This document shows, piece by piece, positions 1-15,314 of a stretch of 64,000 bases of DNA. The DNA comes from Montifringilla adamsi (Eukaryota; Chordata; Aves; Passeriformes; Passeridae), in contig JAGGNK010008559.1 in NCBI GenBank assembly GCA_017590115.1, positions 7,929,888-7,993,887 of the forward strand, read 5' to 3'. A program made the position numbers and the translations under genes. The notes under the pieces were generated by a model that was not told the origin of the DNA, searched no databases, and saw only the letters and a list, made by a program, of their open reading frames with translations. How positions within the stretch are numbered: the stretch's first letter is position 1; each line of letters opens with the position of its first letter.

Positions 1-197
1 AGAATTTCCATTAATATCTGACGAGGGACTTATTCTGTCACAAGGGAGGTTATCTTCAGACACATCAGTGTTGTAGCCACTACCAGTGGGGGAATCTGAA
101 GAGTTGTTTGATGCAAGCAATCCACCTCTCTCTGTGTCTCTTGATTTGCCCATGACTCCAAATGTGTTATACAGCACTGCCCCAGACTGTCTTCCCC
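1..197 (-). CDS. BLTP1: BLTP1 exon 36 (cut by window edge), residues 1905-1970
   Basis: The acceptor is TTTTTCCAG, and the exon begins GRQSGAVLYNTFGVMGKSRD, running through a Ser/Asp-rich segment to SDINGNS at base 1. Only its 5' 197 nt are in the window. A second AG upstream at about 221 would add an out-of-place segment and was not used. Confidence 0.93.
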
Positions 198-3100
198 CTG
201 GAAAAATACCCAGACTGTAAAGGTTGGCAACACAAAAACTGCTGTAAGTTATGGCCCATAGAGAAGATATGTGCTTAAGCATAGAAATACACGTGGTTTT
301 GGTTAAACAAGATGTATTACCATTCTATTCAAAAACTTATCACTACTATTTTGAGCTTCTGATGCTTTTGAGCCTCTTCCACAAGTAGATGAAGAGTACT
401 CACATAAAGACTTCTTAAATATTATTCTCTGGAAAAAAAGTAACTGGGATGATAGAAAACACATGTATACTGTGGGATTTCTTTTACTTTTTGTAACTAG
501 CTTTCCCTTCTAAGAGCAAAACTCTGGCTCTATAATGCACTTCCTGTGGATAAGGTGAGGATTTGAGTGATGAGTGAAAGCATCACTTTTAACCTTAAGA
601 AACTGATGAAAGTTTATATGAATTTATTTCATATGCAATTATTAGTGGCACTTACAACTAAAAATGTTTTCATTGTATAACCTATGAAATTTATTTACCA
701 CAGACATGTATTATTCAGCATCATCCAGATTCAACAATTTCTAATCAAATAATTGCTAAGCCAGAAGACCTATCAACAGAATTGTCAGTAATCTCATTAA
801 AAAAACCAATATACAGCCTTGCAAAGGTTTACCTTTTATAGTTAAATTTTCAATTCCACACTCAAACATTATCCAACCCCACTTCTCTTGACTAGGACCA
901 ATTCGAGCCACATCTGGAACAGCTTGCTGATCTGTTTCATCCACAAAAGTGAACTCATCCAACTCTTCCAAAGTAAAAAGAACTTTTGATTTCCCAAAAG
1001 GAATGGCTGTTATTGCACAAGTTCCAATATCTGTGAAAATAAATAGATAAATAAATATTTACAACTTTGCTTCAAAATGGAAAAAACTTTATGTCTTCCA
1101 AAAAGCTCTCTGAAGTTTAGAGTATTTTGGGGGAGTTATCCCTTCAGTGCTCCTCAAACAGGAGGGGGAAATAAAAAAGAAAGAATGTCTAAACTGGAAA
1201 CATGAGCAAGAAAAAGAAGCACATAAAGAGGATAAAAAAGCCTTTCTCCTGGTTTGTTAATATGGGCAGGATAATTTTTAAATTTGAAAAAAAAAAATCC
1301 CAAACCCAAGGACTGAGCCAAATTTTAAATCACTTTACACCTAAATGTCAAATACCTCAGGAAAAGAACTACACTGAGTCAATTATATCTCTTCTAATCC
1401 TTACTCTCTGCCTCCAGTTTGTAATTGCACCCACTTTTGAAGTAAATATGAGATACTAAGATCTTTAGAAAGGCTCTTCTCAAACCTTTTAAATAGAAGA
1501 TGATGACATTTCTTGGTTACAACTCCAGAATTGGCCCTCTTGAATGTCTGTAGCATACTTGACAGGGCACTACTCCTAAGACTCTATGCACAACTAAATA
1601 AAAAGGGAGGTAACCATTTCAGCATTCTCTGTTTTCATTTTCCTCTAATTTCATTTGCTCCCTCATCTTTGCACAGCAGTGGGATTTTCTGTTGTTTATT
1701 TATTTATTGTGTATTTTTTAATCATCCTGGCTTTACAGAGTACTTCCTCATGTCTGAAGACTCCTGTTCCTTATGGAGCGGAGTCAAAACTGGTGTAGAT
1801 TGCATCAAAATTGAAGCAGTTTAACAAAAACTGCTTCTACTTTTGGTCAACTTTTCCTGGTTAGTTTTTCCCGGATCAGGAGTTATAGCAAAATTTAACT
1901 CATAGCTTCTTGAAGGCATTTCCTTAACACAAACAACAAGGAAGTCAATTGGGTAGATCTCATTTTCAGCTTTAGAGCTGTTATAGTTAACAATCTACAG
2001 GTTGTCATGCTGAGATTTCTGGCACAACAGGCACATTATTGAAAGTGTTAGAATGCAGTAAGAAAGCAAATAAGTGTAATTCATTCCCTGCCAAAGGTGA
2101 CAAGAAATGGTAGCTGAAAAGAGATTAGCTGGGAGGAAGAGAGCTCAGGCCTCAAATTCCAGCAGTGCAGGTTGATGTTCACAGGGCAACACATCTGCCA
2201 CACAAACTGCTTACAAGTTTGTCTTGACAGCTTTTAGTTTGCCTAAGTTTAAATCTAGCACTTAGTGGAATAATAATTCATCCCAAACTTCTTTTTCAAG
2301 TACCTGCAAAAACTCTGGGTGCAAGTAGCTTTTTATCTATGTTGATAAAAAACCTACAACCAAACTACAAGATCAAGGCCAACTCTAACTACTTGCTTCT
2401 ATTAAAAGTGACATTTCCACATAATGTCATAATATTGTTAAATACCTGTTGTATCAAGACCTCTAAGCTGTCCATGAACACGATGGATGTTCAATTTAGC
2501 AGCAATTTCTTTTCCTTTTTCTGCTCCAGAATTTGATCTCAGTGAGCCAGAAGACTGGGGCTGCATTTTGCTGGTTTGGATGTAGCGATCGAATGTGACA
2601 GAATTCCTCCCAGCTTCTGTGTTGTTCGAAGTCTCCTCAACTATACCCCTTTACAATATCAGGGAAGAAAAAAAAATGAAGCAAATCTCAAGATAAACAA
2701 AAACAATCAAATGAAACATGTCTGAAGTTTACGACAAACAGTGACGTGCTATTGTTACCTGTTCATACGAACTTGAGTGGCAATTCTATCAAAACACAAA
2801 GCTACTAGGGAAACATGAGTCACTGTTTTGCTGGAAGAAACTCCTGGGGATTCATCCACAGATGCTTGTAGCAAACACAGGTTCACCTGCACACAGAATT
2901 CCATGAAAGAGTAAAGACACTCAGAAAGATATGTTACATTAATCACTAATTTCGGACAGAACCTTGTCTTATACTTTCAGCAAAAAGAAAAATAAAACCA
3001 TGACAACCAGAACGTAATTTAAAGACATGGCACCAGTTACCTCTATGGTGGTTGATATTTAACTATTGCATGTCTACCATCATAAAATTAAACAGCTCCA

Positions 3101-6100
3101 AAAGTCAAAACTTTAGTTCTCTGGCACAAATACACAGCTTCACTTCAGCTTTTGGGGAACAAACAGGGATCCAAAATAAGGGTCATTTTGTGAAGCATTT
3201 TTCCACTGATAAGCTAAAAAAAAGTTGTTACCTTTGGAACCGTAACATTGGCCTGAAGACCTTTAATTGTCACATTATCCTGCTTAAGCGAGAGATTGGT
3301 CTGTGCTGGTCCCTGGTTTGTTGTTCCTGTTGTGGTCGCGTCTATTTTTGTTCCTCTGATGTCTTGCTTCGAAGACAACTTGAAGAGGGGAGAAAAATAA
3401 TTTATTAGCACAAACTCAAGAGTTGCTGAGCTCAGGAGTAACAGGATTTTTTATTAGCATTGAAGCAGAAAGAGATTCTGACTTAACTTCGGGCAATTTA
3501 CCGTGTCTTTCAGAAAAAGGGCTGCAGCACTTAGAGGTAGAGTAGGTCTAAAACCTAAGGGCAGCAGTGCCATTCTGCAGTAAACTTTAACAACCAGACT
3601 TCAGCTGGAAGTTTGAATTCTACACATCTAAGTTATACAAAATAACTTACTATGAAACAAGTTATTAGTGTCCACTACACTGTGAAGTCTAAGAAACCAT
3701 AAAATATAAATATGGTCATTACCTTGGACAGAAAGAAGACCTAATTCTGTAGAACTACCATGCAATTCTATTTAATTTAATTTTTTAAGGTCTCAGATGA
3801 ACTGCAAAAAAAAGCCCACAGGCACTTTCACAGCTCTCCCTAACTACTATAAAACAATAAGTAACATCTCACTGAGATAAATGTAATACTTAAGAATACC
3901 AGCTATAGTAATTTTGAAGAAGAGAATGTGTGATTTCATCTGATGTAATTTACTCTAGACCATCCAAAACAGAAAAACTTATATCCTGTAAGATTCCTGG
4001 GGAGTCAAAGACAATATGTAAGAGTTGATTATGAAAATGCATGAAAGTATGCATTCCAAATTAATACAGTTATTAATTTAGCTATTATATCTCAAAACAC
4101 TAAATTCAGTTAAAACATTTTCTATGTAAGATACAGAAAAGAGTATTTTCTCAAATCCATGTGGATTTCCTTGTTCTCTCCTCACATTTTCTGAGGAGCT
4201 GGTCTTGCTGTTCTGCACAGCATCCCTCAGGACTTTGCAGTGCAGGTCATCCACGATTGCTGCCGGGTGCCGGGAGCTGGCACAGTGCACCATGGCCTCG
4301 ATGTACCTGTGAGGGGAAAAGAGCCACAAGAGACCATTGAAACTCCCAGTTTCACATGGCACACCAACAGCCACATGCAATTAACACTACAGAGGGAAAA
4401 CAAGCACTGACAGACACAATGGGCACTTCCCATTCTTCCAGCCACCTCACAGGAAATGCAGAATTACATCCGGTGGGCACCAGGCCCTGCTGCTCCATCA
4501 GCCACGCTATTCATTCCTTTTACCTAAGCCTTTGGTGAACAGAACAGCTGTGATTTTAGACAATTTTTAGTATCATGAAAATAAAATTACCTATCCAGTG
4601 CCTCTGCTACAAGAGGAGTGAGAACTACATCTACAGTTCCTTTTACTTCCACGATTGCCGTGGTCCTTGTCTGGAAGACCGGGTGATCCAACGTCCATTC
4701 CTCTGTTATTGTTTCATCATCTGTATTCTCTGCAGACTTCTTATCCAAGGGAGTGTAAGGTGTGCTAAACAAGTCAAACACACGTCAATGATCAGGCTTT
4801 GTAAAAACAATTATAAAAGTGTTCTGGTATCATTTTCACTCTTAATAAAATCCACATAACAGAAGGTTTCTTCTACTGTATATCTTAGAAAGTACAAAAA
4901 TACAATCCCAGGGTAAGGCCTTCCCTAAATTCAAGTTAAGTTTCTGGCAATGAAATGGACACTTGCCATTAGCACCCCCAAATTAATCTAAATGAAATCA
5001 CCATCCATAATCTTGAAAGTGTGCATGTGAAATGATTTAACGCTTGCACTGTGTACTTTCTGTTTGACCAAACGCAAATATTTCATAATAGAATGACTTG
5101 TTCTGAAATAGATCTGGTACTGAAAACTACTCCTGTAAATCAAATTTTGAAAGGGCTCATGGGAGCCAAAATATTTCAGAAGACTGTCATGAAAATCCTA
5201 CTTAGAAAAATATGATAATAATGTCAGGCTATGTTCAACTTACTTAGATGTTGATCCTGTAAGCTGCATGCCTCTGTCCAGTAATGAATTAGCTGTGAGA
5301 CCCTGTTTAACAATCTAAGATAAAAGTGCAAAGAAGTTTATTACATTCCTTCTATATATGATAAAAACCCCAGCCAAGCAATCTTGAAAAATTCCTCTTA
5401 AAGCTCTTTTTGTTAAAAAAACACTTAGATTCTTCAATATAGGATCCAGGAACTTGCAGGTTTGCCTTTTAAATTCCTTCAAAAATCAGATTACACTGCT
5501 TTTACATAAACATTTATTTATTGCTTTTATAAAAAACCTTCAAATACTAATCTACATAAGGTTTGCATCAACACAAACCTTTTCTGCAAAATGATAACAA
5601 ATTCAATTCCAGAGTTCAAACACCTGTTTTATATCAAGCAATTTCCATTATGTTTCATATATTTCAGTTCAGCTCCTTCCTTAAGCATGTATGCTCAGGT
5701 CACTTCTTTAAAAAAAAAAAATCATTCCCTAAATCTGAGTTCCAATTTCATTCTGAAATAAAGCACTGAGAGCCTGAATTATACTTTATCGGTATTAAAT
5801 GTACTGCTATTGCAGTTCTCTATATTGTATTTTAAACAAAATTCACATAAATGTCCTCCAGCTGCATATCATTCAACAGGCAGCATTTTTAAGTGCAACA
5901 GTGATAATTCAGAACACACATTCACAGAATTCTAACTCCTTTTTTTGCCCACAACCTTCCAGCCACTCAGCCCCTTGATCTGAAGCCAGAAATTCAAGGT
6001 ATTCTTTAACTAAAAGCAAAGGAATTTCAAGTTTCTTGTACTTACTCACACAACTGGTACTAAGCAATTTTCAGTTATTTTGAATTCTTACTCCTGCATC

Positions 6101-9100
6101 TTCCATACCTTAAAAGTTGGGACAGAGAGTTGCTCAAAGGATGAGGAACTTTCTTCACTCGTTGGTGTGTCAAGGTCTAAAGGGCGATGCAATGAGGATT
6201 TGGAAGTTCTTTTGTTAGTTGGATGCTTTACTGACCAGTTGATCACCTGGAACTGTGTCAGGTAATTTTGGTAACATGCCATTACAGGCTGCTGGGAAGT
6301 GATTTGCTCCCGTTCCACAGTCTTCTCAGAGTCCAGGACGTACATGTTGTCAGCGTGCTCATCATCTCCTCCCAGAGCTGAAACAAATGAAGCCTGGGAA
6401 GGATGAGTCTTAATTGGCAACGTTTTCATATCTTGACTGATTTCTCTATGGATTGTGCTTGTTAAGGGTCCCTCCACGCTGTGATAAATAGAGCCCCGAC
6501 TGTATTCAGCTTTCTGAGCTTGCTTTTTTCTCTTCTTCCTCCCTGGATAGGTTCCCGGACCTTCGTCACTGCTTATAGGCTCAAACTCTTCTGCAGCTGA
6601 AAAATAAGCCTCGCTATCTGCCATGGACATGCTGGAATCCATGGAGCGGTACTGGTGGAAGGAGTTGGAATCTGCTGACGGCGTGTAGGGGAAAGAGCCA
6701 AAGCTCCTCCTCTGCTTCGGGGAGTCCAGGACGTTCTCGTCGCTGCGGGACACGTCGCTGCTGAACTGCACTCCCACGGGCACGGCCTGCTTGTCCCCGT
6801 AGAAGGCCGCCGTCAGGCTCTTGGTGCTGCCCAGGCGCGTGGAGCACACGGACGCTTGTCTCTTCAGGGGGGACCTCATGGGGGACTGGCCCATGGGCCT
6901 CTCCTGCGGGCCAGGCGATGCAGGCCGGCCCTCTGCACCCTCCACCGTGACACTGGGAACACAAACCAACACTTCACTTGCTTATCTCATTACTAATGCT
7001 TCTCTTCCTGCACTGCAGCAGCATCAGTGATTCTGTGGCTCTCTACTAGCATAGCCATTATTTTCATAATGCTGGTTACATACTGAACTCTGCCACTTGT
7101 CTACATACAGGGCATGTAAAACCAAGCATTTAACAAGTGCTGGTATCTTTACATGCTGAATTTTCCACCTTGCTCAGGTAACCAGCCCCTATTAGGGGTC
7201 CAAATCAGCATTTAAACTAGGAAACACATTTCAGCAGTACCATTAACTCTTGAAAAATAGCTAAATCAAAGGTTTTTCTTACATCTTAGAGCATTCAAGA
7301 GTTGAATTAGATGCCTACCCAGACAAGAGTACTAACCTTCCATGAGCATCTTCCCTTTTTGCACTGGGCAGCAACTCCTTCTGTCCCAGGTGATCCTCAG
7401 CAGTGGATGAGGGGCTGTCCTTCTCCCCTGCAAGCAAGGGCAGGGCAGCACTGGAGCTGCTTGTTTCCTCTGAAGAGGAGGAGGAGCTGTGGGAGCGCAG
7501 CGGCACTTGGAGGCTCAGGTGTTGTGCTTTCCTTTCCACTTCTATCCCCACAGATCTGCAGTCCCAATCTTTTCTTTTGACACCATTTGCTTTACCTAGG
7601 ATCAGGGAAGGAAAAGAAAAACTGAGTATCTGGTAACACAACTGCAGTGGACTCTTCCCTGCCTACTGAAATAAAAATTATTAAATAAAAGCCCTAGTTT
7701 TGAAGTGTATGCACATACTAGCATATTGTCCTGACAAAAATTAATTAAACCACGTCAGCAAAACATCAGATTGTCTCAGCTGGCTGCTTTCTATATATGT
7801 AGAACAAGTCAAAAATCTCCTTTTTACTCAGCAAGGAGGTGCATGTTAATATAAAAATCCAGCACATGAAAGCTTGCTCAAGCTCTGCCTGCTCTTAGAA
7901 GGGGTCAGGCCACAAGAGCACAAGCAGTTGTACTTGACTAATCAGATGTATAAACACTACAAATCACAAAATGTTAAGAAATTATATTTTTGGGCAAAAT
8001 AGAGTAAAAATACAGTATGTGAATTCTCACCATCTAAAATTTTAGGAATTTCCTTAGTAATTATCCATTCTCCTGGCTGCAGTAAAGACTGCCCATAGAA
8101 CATATCAGATTCTGCACTTGTGCTTGAGAAAGCAGAGCTGCTTGAAGGTGTCAGTTCCTCAAGTTTGAAAAAATCCAGTCCCGTTAAGGTGCCACCGAAG
8201 AATCGACAACCACCGAGACAGCCACACTTGTTCTTGCTTCTCTTATTTCTCAAATTATCATCAGGCCACAAAAACCACAACCTATAAAAGGAAGAAGAGC
8301 AGAAAACAAAAGAAAAACATGACCATGCGGAAAGCTCAGTGAAAGCAAGATGAACAAATACCCCTCTCAAATGCACCTCCCTGGACTGCATCGCTCACCT
8401 CTTGGTTCGGTTATCGTGCGTTTCCAAGAAATGCCTCTGCACCTCGTGCTTAGAAGGATGATCTGCAGCCAAAGCAATGTCAGCAGTGATGAGGCCCAGG
8501 TTGACAGAGCCAGCTTCCAGCCAGTATGCCCTCCTCAGTATTGGCTGGAGGCCAGTTCTGCAGTTGTTCACCTGCTCGACGTACTGCCTGAGCTGCAGGT
8601 CCTGGATGGCAGCGCTGACGCCTTCCCCGACAGACTGGTTGTGGAGGTTGCAGTTGGCAATGCGTATGGCACCCATCTGCAAACAGGATTTACACAGGAA
8701 CTCTGACTATTTGTCAGTGAAACAAAGGAAGAGTGGCCTTAAACCAGTTAACACATCCCAAACTACAGTCCAAAAAGATCTCAGTAAAATTCTCTCTGGG
8801 GAAGCAGTTTGATTTGCAAGTCAACACACACACAAAAGAAGGCAAGCTTAGAAATCAATCCCAGCCACTTTTTACCTAACCAAAAAAAAAATTTACTTAG
8901 AAGCACCCTTTTGTAAACAACACAGAAAACAACTGTCAATAGACACTGTCACGAAACTTTAAAAAACTTAAATCATTAACTTTTTCACTGTCATCTAAAA
9001 CCCAAAAAATTTGCATCTTTCAAACTTTAGTCCTCAAACTTCAGAAGACATTGGACCAGATTTCCTGCATAGCTTGAGTCCTCTCCAAAATGCCACCATG

Positions 9101-12100
9101 AAGCACCTGAAATTTCAGATGGAGTTTGCCAAATCTAAACCAAGAAAAGCTGAAAGATAACCCAGCCATAGAAGAGCTATGCACAGAGTTAAAATTAAAT
9201 TACTGTTTCTCATCTCTGTCACAGATGATAAAGGAAACCTTTATTTTTTTTTTAATTTGAATGAAACATATTCAGGATATAATTTTCTAGAGTGGTTCAG
9301 GTTATTAAGTTGCCTTTGAAAATACTGCCATTCATATTTATGCCTACAGACATTGTTAATATTTATGATGGCATTTTTTAATATTGGATTCAACCGATCT
9401 GGAGACTCAAACTGTTTTTTTTACTGCCACAGGGCAGCAAGTCATTCAAATGATGAGATATCACGTCATTAAAAAAATGTTTAAAATAATTACCAGTGCC
9501 CTTGAGTTAGATTCTTGCTCATAATGTGAGGCTGTGCCCAAAACTTCTAGTTTTAAGTCTACCATTTAAAACTGCATTTATTAACTAACAGTACAATTAC
9601 TACTCAGTTATGTCAGCACGGTGGTTTTCTTCTTTGCTGTTGTTACCATAACTCAACTGTATCTAAACTTATATTTTGCTACACTGAGTAAATTATTCCT
9701 TTTTTTCCTGTGCAGTAGGATAATGGAGAGAATACCAGCTCTTCTCTGCACAGCCCTTTTTGAACAGAGGATTCAGTCAGGCAGTGGCACAAACTTCTCC
9801 CTTCTCTACCAAAAATACATCTAAATTCTCACAAGAGGATCTTGAGTTATCCAGCACTGACTTGCACATGATCCATATCAATAATTTCCATTTGCTGAAT
9901 TATTAATTCACAGCACAAGTTCTTATCAACTCTCAGGTACAAACACTGAGATTTATATTGCCCAGGGTGTTTGAAATTAATTTAAACCAAAGCCACAGCT
10001 TCCACTTTTATTTTGGGAGACGTACTCCCCCTTACCATTTGCCAACATAATTAATGGAATTATTAAATAGAAGCCAAATTGATCTACTCCTGACCCAGCT
10101 CATGATGACTTTTTATCACTTAAAGTTTTAGAAATTCTGCTTAATTCATTGCGTGCAAGCAAGCCATCAACGTAGGTAGATATTCTATCAAAAAATTGAC
10201 AAACTATTTTAATTGCTGTTAAGAGAACTATTTTTACCTTGATATTGGTGGCACAGCCATGTTCTACCACATACAGATCTGCTCCATCCATGGCTAAGCG
10301 TGTCATCGTGTACTTTAAGTCATCCGATGTTGGGCATGGCCCAGGCACAGAGTTTGTCTGAAGGAAAAGAAAGAATAAAGGAAAAAACATATAAACATCT
10401 ACTAGGAGCTTAATTTGGGCAGAGCCTTTTATTTATGTTCTGATAACATTAAGGGTGGATTTCTCAAGTGCTCCAGAGAACCTGTGCCCGTGCAGTGAGC
10501 AGCAGGGATGGATGAAAAGGTACCTTTGGGTCACAAAAGCGGCGATCGATGCCGTGCTGGCACAGGATTACGGATTTGGGCCTCTCCAGCTCAAACTCCC
10601 GGCACACCACGTGGAACACAAAGGTCTGCCCCCATTCCAGAAGACAGGCGAGCTGTAAGCAAACAACAGCACATTGTCCATCACCACCCACACAAAATGG
10701 ACTTGTGGCATTCCATGGAGAACAGAAAACAACCCCAAGGGCTGGGATGTGGGCAGGAGGCTTCAGCACACCCTCCTGGCTGCAGCACCTTCCTGCTACT
10801 CAAGGCTGACTTTTATTCTTGTGTGCACCACAACATGCGAGTCTGTACTTCCCAATGGAAAAGCACGGTGATATTAAACAATTTCCTAAATTATTTCTTA
10901 ATAAAAGGCAGCAATTTTTGCTCTTACAGTCAGCTGAGGACTTCATTGTAAAGGCAGAGCTCCCCCAACTTTATCACAAAGAATAGCTCAAGGTGCTTCA
11001 TTACCATTCATAATTTAAATGTCAGATTTGCTTCTATAAAAGCAACAAAGTTACATTTAGATTGTACAGGAGGAAACTGGCTCAAGAAAACACTGCTGAT
11101 TCTTCCTAGACCTAGTAATTAGCCTATTGTTGATTTAAGTCTTTTATATAGTTAGCTCGCTCATAAAGGAAATGATTCATGACTGTCTGTCTCTGTTATG
11201 AGAGGGAAATGGGTTTTCTTTGGCTTGCCAAAGGAAAGGGCACTTAAAATCAGCAGTAATTTGAATGGAATTTAATCTGGCTATGGTAGGATCCTGCACA
11301 AAATCTCTCCTTCTCCATTCAGTGTAGTCCCTTCACAATTTCTTGCAATACATCATGCTATGGAAGGAAAAAAGCCAATGAACCTGAAACAGCAAATTCA
11401 AGCACTGACAACTAAAAAAAATACAATTGCATACAACTGAGAATGGCTTTATAAGGGAAGAAAATCCTTCAGTTGCATTAAGGCTTAAGAAACGTTTGTT
11501 AACCTTGGACTCCTTTGAATCAATAAAGTTTAATTTTGACCCATAGAACAGTGGAGCAAATCCTACAGATGATCTAAATCAGTGGCAGCATTTTGGGAAG
11601 TACCACCACAAACGTCTGTATGTAGCAAGAAAACGTCTATTCTTTAGATTTACTAAACTTGCTTCTATGCCTTATTTTATTTGCTGCAGAAGTCTCCCAA
11701 TTAAATCTGGGCTTAATCCTAGAAAATAATACCAATTTTTAGAGGAATAAGAAGATGTAGAAGTGTCTTAAAAAATTAAAAATAATGAAAGCAAATAGTA
11801 ACTACTAAATAGAATGTATGGACTTTTCTTGTGCCCCAGAATAGACTGGCAAAGCAACCCTCCTTTCTGGCAGACCACAGCAGAAATAAATCAGAATGAT
11901 CTGCCTGTTGTACACTTGGAGTCATTCATCTAGGTGGAAAGACAAATGTAACATAAATGGCAAAATTAAAAGGGGTTAGTGCTAAGACTGACCTAACAAA
12001 ATGCAATACTGGGAAAACAAATTATGTTCCAGTGGGACCAGGGAGCAGAATTTATGCAGTGAGCTGCTGCTCCAGAGTCCTGTCCATACTATGCTCCCAC

Positions 12101-15100
12101 AAATGATCTCATTTGCCTCCTGCTTCAAAACATCACTCTGACAATGGCTCATTTGGCATCTCCAGTCCCTTTACAGCAATTATTCGATTTTAAAGCTATA
12201 CAGTAAAGGTTACTTTAGGCACAGATCATGTGCTTTCCAGAAATCCACGCTACGCCAGTTCTAGAAGGAAGACGGGCAATACTTCAGTACTTCAGATTGG
12301 TTTCTGGATGGTACCTGTGGTGCTGTCACTTTGGCTGTGAGGCTTCCAGCCTGCACATCTATCAGCCAGGCATATTCCAAAGTGTCACTTCCCAGGGGCA
12401 GCCCTTCTGCAGAAAACATGGCATGGGCACGGAGCTGCAGGCCCGACAGGCTGATGTGACCCTCCCGGAGCACCTCGTCCACTGCAGGGCGCTGCCAAGG
12501 ACAAGGAAGTGAGAGACAACTCTTGGAAAAGATGCAACACTAGCTCAATTTTATCCTATTTATTTTACTGACAAAAAAATCTGGACAAAAATAAAGATTT
12601 CTACAAAATATACATCAGATTTTTCTTATGATTCACAAGCCTTAATAAAACCTTTGCACAACAGGAAAATTTCCACCAAAAAATAATTTGATTTTAACAT
12701 CAACACAACTTCCACAATACAGCCGCACAAACACTGACCTGATAATTGTCATTCAGAAACAGATTCACTGGAGACAATACAAGCTGAAGCATTGTTTCTC
12801 TAAATCCTTTCTTCATCTCGAAACATAGCCTCTCCAAGAAAGCTGTAGGGCAGTCTGGACCATCTGGACTGCAATGCTGAAATAAAAGATAAACACATCT
12901 GTTTCAGAACCTGAAAGCACATAACATGGTTGAAACTTTACTATCAGCTGCAAACCTGTGAGCAGGAAGTATGCTGATTTTCCTCTCAGTGGATACTCAA
13001 GAATAAGCCTGTGCCACTTCAAAAACCTTTTGACAATTGCATAAACAGTAATTAAAAAAGATTGCGGTGAACCCAATGTTTTATCTGGATTTTTTTATTC
13101 CTGGGGTTCCCTCAGAAGTCAGGAGCATAGAGCAGACTGCACCATTATAAGACAAATTTGCTAATCAGCAGAAAAATTGTAATGGTCAATCAAAAATAAC
13201 ACACAAATCATGTTCTGGGAAAAACAAAGGCATTAAAAAATTATCCACTTCTGCCTCCCAGATAAGCAAAATCAATCCTGTCTCAAAATTGTTTAGATAG
13301 CCACAGTTTCAGCAGAGAGTATCTACACATTTTGGTATGTATGCTTACATTTTGGTAAGCACCACAGCAACTACATGTTCCAGGCAGTTAAATGCGATTC
13401 CAGATTACAAAACTAAAAAAAAGAAATAAAAATTACATTAAGCAAATTCTTTTATTATTATAAAGTACTTACCACTGGCAATCTCCCATGCACTTTGTAC
13501 AAATTAACAAGCACAGTGATATCCCATGGGCGTAAAGTAAGAGGGTGAACGGGCTTGACTGAAATTTCATTTTCTTTTCTGTCATTTTCCACTCCTACAG
13601 CTGTCCAGCCAGAGCTTGAGGATGTTGACAGAGACAAAACAGGGCTTGAAATAACCTCTTCAAAATCAGTGTACATGTCATCTTCCCCAAAATAATTTTC
13701 CTAGAAAAAAGAATTGTTATGATTATAGGGAAAACAAATGAAAATTACGCAGACAATGAATTGAAATAGAAATCAAATCTTCTGGTTTTAATCCTCCCTA
13801 AAATAAGTGGCATAGCTATTTCATGAAAGCTGGATGGCTTAAATGTGCAAATTTAGGCATCGTGCTTTGCAGAAAATGAAGGCAGCTCAGTAGTTCTCAC
13901 AGTACTGGTACTGGAGACACATGCAACACAAGTAACTGAAATATTATTACTGACACTTTTAAACAGATTCTGTGCTTTTAAAGATACATAACAGAGTAAG
14001 AACACAAAACAGATCCTGCAGGAAGTCACCCTCCTCCAACTTTCTGAACCTTTTTTTCAGCAGGCTTAAAAGTCCTAAACATGCTTCTAAAATACTAAGT
14101 CATAAACATTTCTTGCTCAGGTCTAAAAGCCACCTTGTGTCTATGCAAATCCCCTTCAATTATCTAAGACCAAAGTAACACTGCCAAATTCTACTGGGAA
14201 ACAGAAAATCCATCAGGTTTCTGGCAATCTATCACATCTTCTCCCTTAAAAGAACAGCTAAACTCTCAAGAAGAATTTTCTTCCAGAGATTTTTAATAAG
14301 GCAGACCCAGCAGAGGGTGGTAGGTGCTCCAGTAACTCACTCCTGACAACTCCTGCTGTGAATCCTTCATTTCCAGACAGTAAACCCTTAGCAAGGTGTG
14401 CTACACCAAAAAACTACCTCCCAAGGCTAGAAGGCTCAACAAAGCTGCATAGACAATGTGTGTCCAGGGATCTCTACACCACGTATTAAAAAAAAAAAAT
14501 CAATGAAAACAAACTGAAAACAACCACAAGTCAGGAAAACAAACAAAAAAAAGGCCCTCCTAGAAATCTTTCAAGAGATGATACCAGCACAGCTGGACTA
14601 AAAGTTCTAAACAGAGCCACAAAAATGCTAAAAAGAGCAATAGGTGCACATTTGCATAAACAAGCTATTAATCAAAAATTTCTTTTGATAATTAGAATAG
14701 AAAAGCTAAATTTCATGTGAGAAATGTGCACCTAAAAATGAAATCATTACAGAATCAGGGATCTAATGTAGCACCGTTTGCATTTATCTCCAGAGGCAAA
14801 AAGCACTGAAATGGTGCTGCTTTGCTTGAAAAGCCAGAACTCCCCCATGAATTTATGGGCTTCAAAAAGAGGGTCCAATAAACAATTCAAACATGGCTTC
14901 ATTTGCTCTGTACCAGGAGAAAACAAGTCTTCAAGATGCAGTACTGGCCTAATTTTAATCCTATTTATTTTATCGACAACATGAAAAAATAATGAGCATA
15001 TTTGCAAGTCCTATACTCTACAAAACAGTATTTTCTGCTGTTCCTTGCTTACATGCTATAGTTTATAGAAACTCATGAAAATTACTGTTTCAGCGAGTCC

Positions 15101-15260
15101 TTATATTGATCACCTGTCTCAGAAAATTCCTCAACCTCTGCTCCAAAATGCCAGCCTCCAGAAGCATTACCTTAGCCTAGACTGGCACAGGTTGAACAGA
15201 TGTTCAGAGAAAACAAACCATTAAAAACCCACCAAAAAAAACCAAACCCAAAACCACACA

Positions 15261-15314
<54 letters not shown>

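Noticed and set aside
6088..6108. Extension of exon 28 past the donor (reading VWKMQE)
   Set aside because: The AAG|GTATGG donor and in-frame continuation in exon 29 (IVKQGL, as in orthologues) show this is intron 28.
6614..6964. 116-codon minus-strand frame overlapping exon 28 in another frame
   Set aside because: It is a shadow caused by the GC-rich coding block; the real frame is clearly BLTP1.
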